Shown: one piece after another, positions 1 through 10,734 of the stretch
Position numbering within the stretch: the first letter of the stretch is position 1
Layout: each line of letters opens with the position of its first letter
Assembly (NCBI GenBank): GCA_001692895.1
Contig: KV748214.1
Span: forward strand, 1,027,166 to 1,091,165
Source: Cenococcum geophilum 1.58
Taxonomy: Eukaryota > Ascomycota > Dothideomycetes > Gloniales > Gloniaceae
Reading direction: 5' to 3'
Length of the DNA stretch: 64,000 nucleotides
Translations under genes and position numbers: made by a program
Notes under the pieces: model-generated
Database searches by the model: none
Told to the model about the DNA's origin: nothing
The model's input: only the letters and a program-made list of their open reading frames with translations

Positions 1-2849
1 TCAGCAGCGGCCCTGCCCTACGGGCCTACTGCACGTCCTTACCTCTTTAGATGTTTTTAAACTCCTTAGAACCACCTGACCTTCCTTCTCTAGCTTATTA
101 AGCTACGTCTTACTAGCATCCCAGCTAGCCATAATTAGCTAATTAATTGCTGTGTCTTATTGTCTCCTTTTATATCCTATATCTTGCCATCTATCACGCT
201 ATCTCTTAATTATAGCACCCCACTGTTAATACGCCTTGCCTCCCCCCCCCTAGAGCCATTAAAGCCGGTCAGTAAGGGGATTCCATTGCCTTCGTTTATG
301 GCTCACACTTCGACCTCTGTCTAATACTGATAGCGAGCGGTGTATTAACTTGGCTTACTTATTTTGTATCTAGTTTTTGTTCCTTAGGCCCCATCTCGCG
401 CCGCGCGCCCTTCTCTAAGGTGTTTATCTACTCCGTTTACAATAGTGAGATAGTCAGCGGCACAAACCCCCGGTGTGTTATCATAGCAGTGGTCAGCACA
501 TTCCATCGCTGCTTATATAGTAATTACGTTAAAAACAGTCGGTAGTGACCTAGATATGCTTGCGGGGGTATCTCTTGCGTTCATAGCGCGGTTATACAGG
601 GAGGGGCCTTATATTTATGTTGTCTACTTTTTCTCAGCTTCCCGGTTCCGCTATGTTTCATATACTAGCTATTACTCGGCCGTATTTATTCCGTTAGTCT
701 ATTTAATATAACGGGCTATTAATGCTTATTTCTCTGAGTAGCTCTATAAGCAGGATAGCTTTAGAAGACGTGATTTTAGAATTAGATATTAGGTGTAGGA
801 TTTAATACCTTATAGGTATTATGTATTATTAGCGTGTGCCTTAGTAGTGATTGATAGCCGCTGGCATAGCTTTATATTTATATAGGTTCTTTTGTATCGT
901 AGTACGCGTGGGCTTTTCGAGTCATTAAGACAAGCTCCTATGAATAACAATTATTTCAACCTACTCTCCTCCACGTTTCATGGACCAGGCCTCCTTAGTT
1001 TCTTACGGCTAACTTGCTTTAACTAAACAAGTCTCTGCTCTATATAACGTCTCTGCGTTGGGCTCTGGGTCTTAATATCTTCGAAGACGATAGGTTCGTA
1101 GCCGTTCACCATTATCTAAATATGTCGACCCGCTCAGATAGCCGTCTTTAGACGGGGCCTCTCGATTCTAGTAGAATATTAATAAGTATATCCAGGACGG
1201 TAGGTATAAGTAATTATTATATGATGTTATCCTGAGGCGTTATATAAAAGGAGTACTGATTCTATTAGAGAGAAGTGTGAGGGTGATCTTTAGATAAATG
1301 GAGCTTATCTCTTATTTACTATTCATTACGCGCGCATAGAGGTCTATCTACTTAGGATGATTTATAAACCTCTTTGTGGGGTATACGTCCGCTGCTAAAT
1401 AAATGGTGTCCTATTGCTATTGTGAGTCATTCTGACGCCTACCGCGTAGTGCCCTCTCTAGTGTTCTGACCTGAAATACTAGATGGTAATGAGAAAGACG
1501 CTAAAAGGTGTAATCTTTTCAATCTAACGCCATATTTATACCTACGGTAGTAGCTTTATAATTCTGCCGCCTTCTTTATATACATTTTATAACAATCTTT
1601 TTCCAAAACCCTTATTTAAGAGCTCTAATAGCATTACTACAAATCAGAAGTAGTCTTGTTAATTATAATACCTTTTTATAAGACGAGGCAATATAGTTTA
1701 ATTCTCTATCTGTGAGAAGCATATAGGTAGTATCGCTCCCTTCTCTTAAAGGTAGCGCGGTAGGGGTGTAGTTACGACGTTAGCATGAATGGTATATTAC
1801 TACTACTTTTACTACAGCTTTAATTGCCTTAATATATATGCGTCTTATTTAGCCTTAACGCTTTACTAGTAGGGAGCCTTTGGATTATAGCTAGATTTAG
1901 ACTTATGAGCGCGTCCTTATTTATTAAATTACTATAAATAGATACATTATATAACGGATATTTAAGGCAGACAGTTCCTTAAGCTATAGGGAATAATTAG
2001 TATCTAATAATTCTAATGACCTAGAAGATATATACCTATTAAGGGTAGTGAATAAGTAAGTACCGCCTAAAAAGACAAACTCTATCCTTAGTACATTGTT
2101 TGTGGGTAGAACTTAAAGACTAAAGGAATGCTAGATACCTTATTGGTCAAGCATATTTCAAAAGTTAAGCTTGTAACCTGATTGCTACTGTCATACATAT
2201 CACAACTGATGGTCTCCACTTACTCGTCGAATACGTGATGGGTCTGTATAATATAGGTACTCCCCTAGCCGGTCTCTTTAGCAGTTGTCCTTACTCTAAC
2301 TTAGACTAGTTTCAGCATATTGAGATAGCTACGAATAGCATTATATATATATAGTCTAGATACGTAAATCTAACCGGTAATTTCTTCTAGGAACTAGCGC
2401 TAGCTATATTTTATACCGATCCTCCTCTGATATTATCTTCTTAGAGCCTTTCTGTTTAGGCCCTATAGTCCTGCTATATGAGTAATACGCCTTTATTAAT
2501 TACGCTATACATATTACCGTACCCTTTTTACGCCTATAAGTAGTTAGGGCCATTTCTAGCGACTATTTACGGTGACGTATTTTCTAGGCTAGGCCTTTAG
2601 GTAGTATTTTTTTAACAGTAGTTACTTATAATCCTTTAGATATTCTCTAGTAATACCTAGGTATAGCTACTAGCCTATTAGTAACTTTCTAGGTATACTT
2701 TTTTAAGTTAAATTCTTTAACGTATCTTTAGCGGGTTTATTACACGCTAATGTGGCGATATTAAAGTGTTATCCGTCTAGTAGTATATAGGTCTAAGATA
2801 TTACTAGCTTATCTACTTTATAAGGAAAAAAAGGGTAAGTAGTACCTAC
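1..2849. other. Decayed AT-rich DNA, no gene recognised
   Basis: I see no open frame of useful length and no family I can name here. The stretch is dense in TA dinucleotides and in TAG/TAA triplets in all frames, as in the identified transposons of the window, so it is probably RIP-mutated repeat. The first 500 bases keep more GC than the rest. The part just before 2850 may belong to the LINE fragment that follows. Confidence 0.5.
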
Positions 2850-3300
2850 CTTAATAGTAAATATCTAAGGCTATAAAGAAAAACTAGAAGCTACCCTTAA
2901 GGTCCTAGGGGTTTAGGTAGACTCTAGGTTAAACTAAAATAAGTATATTAATATAAACTACTTATAAAAGAGAAGTGGTACTTTTAGCCAGTATTATAAA
3001 TAACTACCTTAATATAAGGACCCTCTTTTAAATATATACGCCTACTATATATAGTAGTAATAAGGTTAATAATACTATACAGCTCCTAAATTAAGGGCCT
3101 AAGACTAAATAGCAAGGTTATTAATAAAAAGCTCTTTAGCGCTACTAGCTAAGCTATAAACTAGTACTATATAGAAACTATAGGGCCTATAGAAGAATAC
3201 TACGCCGCTATACTAGAATATAAAGTATTAGTTCTACTACTAGACTTATATATTATTAAACAGTTAATTAAGGATAAGAACTCTATCTATTAAAGAGGGC
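2850..3300 (+). pseudogene. LINE (Tad/I-like) reverse transcriptase C-terminal fragment
   Basis: In the plus-strand frame, interrupted by many stops, I read in order a block resembling the 'K-x-LGVW-D-x-LNW-x-KHI' region that follows the catalytic core in fungal LINE reverse transcriptases, a run matching the helical stretch after it, and near 3225-3255 a block resembling the 'LE-x-E-x-x-PPLDLY' motif of Tad-type elements, with the prolines now read as leucines. The order matches the family, but no catalytic YxDD was found, so only the part after the active site is visible. Assignment to Tad rather than another fungal LINE clade is an inference from these blocks. Confidence 0.5.
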
Positions 3301-3973
3301 TCTAGAAGCTCTTTATATATATTAGGTAGGTCTAGACAAGTAAAATAGGTAATAGAAATAGGTAATAAGATATTTAATAAGACATTTAGTTATAAGTAAG
3401 ATAAAAATAACTAAGATAATAAGATATAGTTTATATAGACGATCTAGGTCGTCAGACAGTAGTATAATAGTGGTAAGAAAAGTCCGATCCAGGTCGATAT
3501 ATATTAACTTACATACTATATAAAGAGTAGTTATAGTATAAGACTACCTAGTAGAAGAAAATATATAATATATACTAATATATATATAAGGAACGAGATA
3601 TATATATAAAGCAATAGCCCCTTAAAGGGGCGATACGCCTAAATATACTAGTTAGGAAGCCCTTTACCTATAAGTAATAGAGAGAGAAAAAGAATATAGG
3701 AACTATTAGCTTACTAAGTAGAGACCTAGCGCTATACTAGTAGAGCGCTATAATAGTAATAGAGGATAGGGGGTTACTAATATAGATAAGATAGGCAGAT
3801 CTTAAATAGAAGCAATAATAGAAGAAGGTAGTAAAAATATATAACGCAGCTATATAGAATACCCTATAGTTAATACTAACTCTCTCCCTATATAAAGGAC
3901 TAATAAAGGTAAAATCTATGGCCGCCTTTCTACTATAGATAAAGGTCTTAGGTCTAAATATATAGCTAATATC
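3301..3973. other. Unassigned decayed sequence left of copia element 1
   Basis: This may continue the LINE fragment, but I cannot recognise a domain. It forms the left flank of the copia insertion; its last five bases (ATATC, 3969-3973) are the left target duplication. Confidence 0.4.
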
Positions 3974-4180
3974 TGTTAGGAATAAGGCAAGTTGCCGTCA
4001 TATATGGCAAACTGCCGTCACGTGATGGCAAGTTGCCATTATGTGTCGCCGTGGCACTAGTGTGGCGAGGAGCCTTACGTTCCTCGCCCTTCCTCATTCC
4101 AATTAATAAGCTTTATTAACCAATATTACTATAACCTACTTAAGTAGTCGTTATTGGTAAGTTACCCTATATGACCAATA
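3974..4180 (+). repeat. 5' LTR of copia-1
   Basis: 207 bp, same length as the 3' LTR, from which it differs mostly by transitions (for example CAACA to CAATA at the end). Near its start the LTR holds three related palindromic units of the type GGCAAGTTGCC/GGCAAACTGCC, each followed by a GTCAC- or ATCAC-like stretch. Confidence 0.93.
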
Positions 4181-4479
4181 CTGATTAGTGGTTAAATATA
4201 TAGTTAACTATAGAGTAGCTAGGTTTTCGAACAGAAGAGATAGTTTTGTGTAGGGGTGCTATATGCGCTTATATGGAATGGATCCCGGCGATACTGTGCT
4301 ACCTTAAACTTGCGGAAAACTAGTAATAGAAGTGTTACTAAGTACTAGGAGATACTAAGTTACGTCTATTATACAGAATAACCGCGTTTATAAAGATTTG
4401 GTTAAGTACTTTAGGTTAGAAGTATTACTAAACCTAGGGTCCTAAGTTAACGTCTAAAACGCGTTAAACAACATCTTGA

Positions 4480-6080
4480 ATTGCCTACCTTTTAACAGCA
4501 AACCTACAAGATCCTATAAAACCGAAAATCCTACCTACCTTCGATGTACGACACCCCGTTAATTCTATACCTATTATGGCGTTAACCTACCTAAAGAAGT
4601 ATGAGGAAGATATTAACCTAAAGATATAGAATAAAGCCATAATTAACCTTGCAAACGCTAATAAATAAGACTTAAATAGATTTTTATTATACCGTATGGT
4701 ATATTATAAGGACAGTAAATATAATAATACCGCGCTATGGGAATGTATGAAGGAGGACTTTATTAGATGGATAAAGGAAATATAGGCCCCCGTAAATAAG
4801 GATATTATATAGGACTTCCGTAACTTCCTTTAGGAGAATGGAGTATTTGTCCCTAAGGACGGGAGTACTATTAGAGACAATATTTAGGAGTAGGTTATTA
4901 ACGTAAAAAAAGAGCACAAATGGACTCCATAAGAGATTGAGCACCAACTACGCACTATAAGGAAGCTTAACTTACGATAGAACCTAAGTAATACACCTCT
5001 AGAGACAAACCTACCTCCGCCTTTAACTCCTCTGTATCCAATTTAACCTATAACCTTGACGTTGGATACTATACCTTAACAAGAGCAGGCATAGGATCCT
5101 ATTACTTCGCGATTTAACGACCTTCGGACTCTACCAACCAAACCTACGTCCCTACTGTAGCCTATAATGCAACCCCTACCTCCTCTATCTTAATCTTAAA
5201 TCAGAGGCAGTTTAAAATTGCTTATAGAGCTTGCGAAGCTCTATTCGGATTAGGAGAAGAAGTTTAGCAGGGAATTATATAATATTCTTAATTCAAAACT
5301 ACGTATCTTCTATAACTATTGCTAGAAGGTGGGAATAGAGTCTAATTAATACTATAATGCCTATTCCGTTATGCTTAAGGGCCGAGCTAGTACCTTCTAT
5401 TATAATTGTTTAGTAGGAAAAGGATATAATTTTAACCGTATAATATATGAGTTAAGATACCACTTTGAAACAGAAGAAAATAAATAGTAGTATATATTAG
5501 AATAGAGAGAGACTACCTTTCTAAGGATTATTGCTATAAACCTAGGTATCCCTCGGCTTAATTGTCTTTAAAAGCTCTTTAATTAACTTTAGACGATTTA
5601 GCGTAGATTATCCGAATTATATTAAAAGGACTTTAGCCTATATAATTAAGTTATCAGCGTATACTAAGGTATTAAAGAATATAACCTTACTCTCTTTAAT
5701 CCTGTAAATACTTACGAAGGAGTATATACTTAATTAAGATCTTCTATTAGCACCGCTCTACGCTCTTAAGAAGTATAGTAATTTAATGCCTAACTCTAAC
5801 CTACTTTAATTAACCCGCCTAACTAATATGATTATAACTGGACTGATTAAATATATAGTGGCTGGGGTAGGTAATATGGTAAAGGGTATAATTAACGACT
5901 ATAAGGTAAAGGTGGAGGTCCTTGTAGAGGTTTATTTCAAAGTAATCGCTAGAAGAAGTACTACGTTTGTAAGAAACCGAATTGCTAGTTAACTAGGTAT
6001 TTTCTTAATAAGCGAAAGGAGGTATATAACAAGTTTCGCCAGAGTATAAGAAATATTAGAAATTATAAAGTTATTATAGC
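4480..6080 (+). pseudogene. copia-1 gag relic with zinc knuckle
   Basis: This is the capsid part of the copia polyprotein. The clear landmark is a Cys-x2-x-x-Cys type knuckle near 5959-6000, read as YYVCKKPNC followed by a stop where a tryptophan would be expected. Upstream, the frame is rich in acidic and lysine residues and can be followed from about 4540 with frequent TAG/TAA. The left boundary is not fixed because no starting codon could be chosen with confidence. Confidence 0.6.
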
Positions 6081-6329
6081 CTACTTCTAAAGCTTCCTAG
6101 TTTAATATAAAGGCGTAGAAGATCTTAAGGGTGAGGTTAATGAGGCTAAATAGCTCCTTATGGATATAGAAATTGAGGACTACTTACCTAACCAATACTT
6201 TACTAAGTATAGTGAGGTAGATAGTATATAAACCGTCGCTGTTCTTAATAACTAATCTACGCTCCATTCTATCACAAAGTTAGATATCTTTAACGCGCCA
6301 AAGGAGAGCTCCGCGTTCTTCTTTAACAA

Positions 6330-8755
6330 CAGATACTCGGCGAATGTCTTTTATAGTATTATGCCAGATACTGGAGCCGTAGGAGTATCTATAGTAGGAG
6401 AACCTTAAGTTTAAGCCCTTTAGCAGCTTAATAACTCTGTTTAGATTAACCATTTAACGGCAGGCTAATATACGATTTGTTTTGGCAAGGGTACTATAAT
6501 CTCTCTTAGTATAATTAGGGTCCAAACCCCCTTAGGGTGCATTACTTTCTACGTTATTCCCACGAATACTTTATTTCTATTTTGCATCGGAGATATAGAT
6601 AAATTAGGCATTAAGCTTAATAACCTTAAGAATATACTCGTGTAGGGAGATAGTTGGGTACCTATTATATATAAGTAGGGTCACCCTTAGTTGCTCCTTT
6701 ATTAACTAGAAAAGAGTGTTGCTTAGAGCTACCTAACTAAGTTAGAGTTACGTTAACTACACCATTGTTTTAGCCACCTATTCATCTATTAATTACTTAG
6801 GGTTCTTTAGCGAGTAGGCTATAAAGTTAAGGTTAAGGTAATTAAGCATCTTATAAAGTACTACTATTACTGCTAAATAAACCAGAAGTCCCCTGGCCGA
6901 TTTAAGTTTACCCTTAAAAATAACTACGACTTTAACTTCTGTATTATCGTTAACGTTATATATCTTAGCGGTAAGCCAGTACTCTAAGTTATTAACTTCT
7001 TAACCTCCTTCTAAGCCGTATGTTTCTTAAAGGATATATTAGCTAGGAATATATAGGATACCCTTTAATTATATTAGATTAATGTCTACCTAGGACCCCC
7101 TAATTAAATCGTCTATAATATAGAAAAGAACTTCTCATCTATAAAGTTTTGATAATAGATAAAGGCAATGGCAATTAAGGTTAAGGAAGTCCCTATTAAG
7201 GTATATAATGGTATTAGAAAAGTGGAGCAATATTACGCGCTATTACGCCGTGTATATAAGATTATCTCTTTAGAACTAGAGGACGCTAGCGAAGAACTTA
7301 CCTTATAAATAGCTGTTAAAGCCGTTAACGATTCCGCTGGCCTAGATAGACTCGTACCCACGTTACTAGTCTTTAGTACCTACCCTTAAATAACTAATAA
7401 TTCTTCACCGTCTCCCTCCGTTATATAATGAGCTAAGGCTATTCGCAAGGCAATAAAGGAGGTATAACGTCTTTACGCTATACGCTAGGTTAATAACGCA
7501 CTAGGAATAAGAAATGGCCTAAATACCTTAACTACGCTTAATCTGCCACTCTAGTCTAAGGTACGCGTATAGCGTAAAAAGGGAGGATAGTTAGGCCTAT
7601 ATTAACTTATTGTAATTAATGGTTAGACTTATACTATTTAAATGCCTTACAGACCCACTTAATTCCGTTTAACTATTATTAAGCCTTACTATAAAGATAA
7701 CAGCTCTAAGCCTTTGTAGGATGCCATAGAAAATGCCCTAGAGGAGAGCCATAATTAACGTGCTTTAGAAGGCGACCATAATTTTAATATAATTGTAGTA
7801 GATACGCCGCAACTATAATGCGGTAGAGGTCGCCTAAAGGGATTATAAAATTGCTAACATCTTATTAATTTTAAAGAGCAATTTATTACTACTATTAAGA
7901 ATAGAGTTAAGTTATTAATGGCCTTTATAACAGCCAAGGAGAAGGCTGACTTTAAGCTCGCAAAATAGCTCTGAAAGGAAGGTTGTATTATAACTCCTAG
8001 AGCTCCTTTCCAAGCATCCGACAAGTAGGAGATCAATAGTCTTATTGTAAGAGGAGTCTTCAAATTCTAGAAGTATAACCCTACTAAGTTCGACGAAGTT
8101 CGTATCTTTAAGTTAAGAATGGTTAATAAGATTAAAGGCAAAGCTACTAACGCCCCATTTAAGAAATTAAGGCTTATTATCTAAGGTTATAACGATAATA
8201 GTAAGGAGGTAATTTTTACGCAATCTCCTATAATTTAACGAGCTAGTTAGTAAGTTATTGTTATGCTAGCTCCCTCCTTAATAAAGAATGGAATGGCGGT
8301 CTATCTATGAGATATCACTTAGGCCTACACCCAATTAGAGACGCACCTTTAGCGCTTAATATTAGCGCACCTTCCAGAGCAAATTCGCCACTAATATCCC
8401 AAAGATACAATCATGGTTGTGCTTAAGCCATTATACGGAATCGCAGAGGCAGGAACTCACTAGTGGGCTACCTATAGTAAGCACCACAAAGAGAAGCTTT
8501 TAATGACTACATCTACATTCGATCCCTGCTTCCTCATTATAACTACAGGAACTCCGTTCGGAATCGTCGGCATGCAAACTGACAATACAATTATCTTAGG
8601 AGACGACCGATTCTTAGCTCTTAAAGAAGATAAGCTAGTGAAGGCAAATCTTATAGCAAAGCTAAAAGAAAAGCTTAATTCAACAACACTATATTTGTTA
8701 CAATAGTCAAGCAATATTTGTCTATAGATGGCAACCACAAAAGAAGAGTTGCTAG
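6330..8755 (+). pseudogene. copia-1 pol relic: protease, integrase, reverse transcriptase
   Basis: Protease: an Asp-Thr-Gly-Ala active-site block is readable near 6362-6400 (MPDTGAVGVS). Integrase: an HHCC-type zinc domain at about 6745-6890 ends in SPGRFKF, and the core can be followed to about 7300; one expected catalytic Asp is read as Asn. Reverse transcriptase: about 8080-8706, with KPLYGIAEAGT near 8425 and a 67-codon stop-free end (8503-8706) containing STFDPCFL and MQTDNT at the place of the family's QTDD. Neither tail of the family, RNase H nor the region after it, is present before the LTR, so this copy may descend from a 3'-deleted, non-autonomous lineage. Confidence 0.8.
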
Positions 8756-8962
8756 TGTTGGGAATAAGGCAAGTTGCCGTCACATACGGCAAACTGCCGT
8801 CACGTGATGGCAAGTTGCCATCACGTGTCGCCGCGGCACTAGCGTGGCGAGGAGCCTTACGTTCCTTACCCTTCCTCATTCCAATTAATAAGCTTTATNA
8901 ACCAACATCACTGTAACCTACTCGAGTAGTCGTTATTGGTGAGTCACCCTGTGTGACCAACA
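8756..8962 (+). repeat. 3' LTR of copia-1
   Basis: 207 bp, TGTTG...CAACA, followed directly by the target duplication ATATC. It keeps more CpG and CpA sites than the 5' LTR. One base (8899) is N. Confidence 0.93.
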
Positions 8963-8967
8963 ATATC

Positions 8968-9519
8968 TATATTCTAAATATCTTACCTTAATATATATAC
9001 GGGTGGCCTATTTAATTAGTATACTATATACTACTATTTTACAGTTACCGCTTAGTAAAGAACTAGCTACTTACTAATATAGGTATAAATAATATTACTT
9101 AGATACTCTTTATAAGTAGGGCTTATAGGCAGTAGTAAAATGGCTTATAGGTTAAAGGAATTCTTTAGTAGTTTTAAATAGCATATAAGATCTAATAGGA
9201 GGACACTAAATAATACGCCCTTTTCTAGCCCCTTAAGGACTAAATACCCCGCCTAGCTATAGGCGGCTTACTAGCGAATTACTAGACCCTCCTATTACCC
9301 TTTAGATCTTCTAATATATCTAGAAAAGTATAGTATATAGGTAGACTAGAAGAATATAAAGATATACTAGCTAGGTAAAGATAGAACGAATAGGACTAGC
9401 TAAAGGAAATACTTAGGGTTTTCCCTTATAGGGCTTTTCCCTATATAGAACTTAAAAAGGGACAAATTGGGTAATAAATAGAATTAATAATAATAATTAT
9501 ATAGACGGTTATATAGCTA
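8968..9519. other. Unassigned AT-rich DNA right of copia-1
   Basis: No gene or family recognised. It resembles other decayed repeat DNA in the window and ends where sequence shared with 42580-42640 (inverted) begins. Confidence 0.4.
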
Positions 9520-10140
9520 ATTATAGAACCTTCCTAGTATATTAGTGCTGTGTGTTAGTAGAGCTTTAAAGCTCCATATAGGTTTTGAGCAGAGCTTCAA
9601 GCAGAGCCTTGTGCAGAGCTTCGAGCAGAGCCTTGTGCAGAGCTTCGAGCAGAGCCTTGTGCAGAGCTTTGAGCAGAGCCTCGTGCAGAGCTTTGTGCAG
9701 AGCTTCGAGCAGAGCCTTGTGCAGAGCTTGAGCAGAGCCTCGTGCAGAGCTTCGTGCAGAGCTTCGTGCAGAGCTTCGTGCAGAGCTTCGTGCAGAGCTT
9801 CGTGCAGAGCTTCGTGCAGAGCTTCGTGGCAGAGCTTCGTGGCAGAGCTTCGTGCAGAGCTTCGTGCAGAGCTTCGTGCAGAGCTTCGTGCAGAGCTTCG
9901 TGCAGAGCTTCGTGCAGAGCTTCGACCAGAGCCTCGACCAGAGCCTCGACCAGAGCTTCGACCAGACCCTCGACCAGACCCTCGACCAGACCTTCGACCA
10001 GACCTTCAAGCAGAGCCTCGTGCAGGGCTTTATATAGAAGCTTTGTATAGGCATTCGTGCAGGCATTCGTGCAGGCGTTCGTGCAGGCGTTCGTGCAGGC
10101 GTTTGTGCAGGCGTTTGTGCAGGCAGCGGAGGAGCAATAA
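9520..10140. repeat. 12-bp GC-rich minisatellite array
   Basis: From about 9585 the sequence is a tandem array of a 12-bp unit, GTGCAGAGCTTC, with variants GAGCAGAGCCTT, GACCAGAGCCTC and, at the right end, GTGCAGGCGTTC; roughly 45 units. Because 12 is a multiple of three and the unit lacks stops, several frames on both strands stay open for 60-210 codons; these are not genes. The left flank (9525-9590, containing a TTCCTAGTATATTAG block) is found again in inverted orientation beside the related array at 42430-42640. Confidence 0.9.
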
Positions 10141-10475
10141 AGCAGGTAATAAGGCCCAGAGTAGTCTAGATACAATGCATTAGCTATTTAGGTGTTTATC
10201 TACTATAAATATTAATATAAGAGGTTAAATATTAAGAATTAGTGGCTCTAGCTAAATATTTACTGTTTTGGTGGTAATATTTTAGGCGAAACGTAGCAAT
10301 AACCACCAGGCCGTTCGCAATAATTTTGGTAGCATTAGAATCGCCCTACAAAGTTCTAGAACATAACGTTGGCCGATTATTTATAAAGGCGTTGGTTCGT
10401 TGTTGATTAATGGCTGAAAATTTAGTATGGCGCGGCGAGTTTGTATGAGAATTACATACAAATTGGCGCGACCGT
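10141..10475. other. Short flank between minisatellite and large element
   Basis: No gene seen. This stretch is less decayed than its neighbours and contains a short inverted pair around 10445-10462 (TGTATGAGAATTACATACA). It is the left flank of the large inverted-repeat element. Confidence 0.4.
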
Positions 10476-10484
10476 GTACTAGAC
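10476..10484. repeat. Left 9-bp target duplication of the large element
   Basis: GTACTAGAC, paired with GTACCAGAC at 38800-38808. The base that differs is the C of a CpA on one side and T on the other. Confidence 0.7.
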
Positions 10485-10504
10485 TTACCTCAGCGAGCTC
10501 AGAC
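10485..10504 (+). repeat. Left terminal inverted repeat
   Basis: Twenty bases starting TTACC; reverse complement of 38780-38799 with one C/T mismatch. Directly inside it starts a 90-bp imperfect palindrome. Confidence 0.8.
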
Positions 10505-10587
10505 CAAGAAATCGATTGTGCGGATATAGGAATATCCGCACCGTCCGCTAAGCTGATTTAGGACGGCAATCGTTTTCTTGGTCTGAG
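10498..10587. repeat. Nested subterminal palindrome
   Basis: Outer arms of 21 bases (CTCAGACCAAGAAA... and ...TTTCTTGGTCTGAG) pair with one mismatch. Inside are a second pair, GCGGATAT with ATATCCGC (10520-10539), and a third, CCGTCC with GGACGG. The arrangement is kept in the related element at 42055-42145, which suggests a functional end structure such as a transposase or helicase loading site. Confidence 0.75.
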
Positions 10588-10734
10588 AGACTTTGGCGAG
10601 ATTTATTAGAAAACCTAAACACCGTTTATATGAGAAGACCTTATTAACTTTAACGAAATTGATCTACCCTCCCACAATACTTATTGATATAAAAATTACA
10701 CTAAATTATAGAGAAAAGCCTACTCTATAAAGCT

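Larger units (their letters stand above)
3974..8962 (+). mobile_element. Complete Ty1/copia-type LTR retrotransposon (copia-1)
   Basis: The element is 4,989 bp with two 207-bp LTRs (3974-4180 and 8756-8962). It is flanked by an exact 5-bp target duplication, ATATC, at 3969-3973 and 8963-8967. Terminal bases are TGTTG...CAACA on the right copy and the transition-mutated TGTTA...CAATA on the left. Internal order is gag with a zinc knuckle, protease, HHCC plus integrase core, then reverse transcriptase, which is the copia order (integrase before RT). Frames are broken by many TAG/TAA codons. RNase H is not visible: the frame reaches the 3' LTR about 50 bases after the RT region ends. The last kilobase is noticeably less decayed than the rest. 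Confidence 0.93.

Noticed and set aside
9545-10183. Open frames of 60-212 codons on both strands over the minisatellite
   Set aside because: The 12-bp unit has no stop in most frames, so the openness is a by-product of the repeat; products are simple four-residue repeats.
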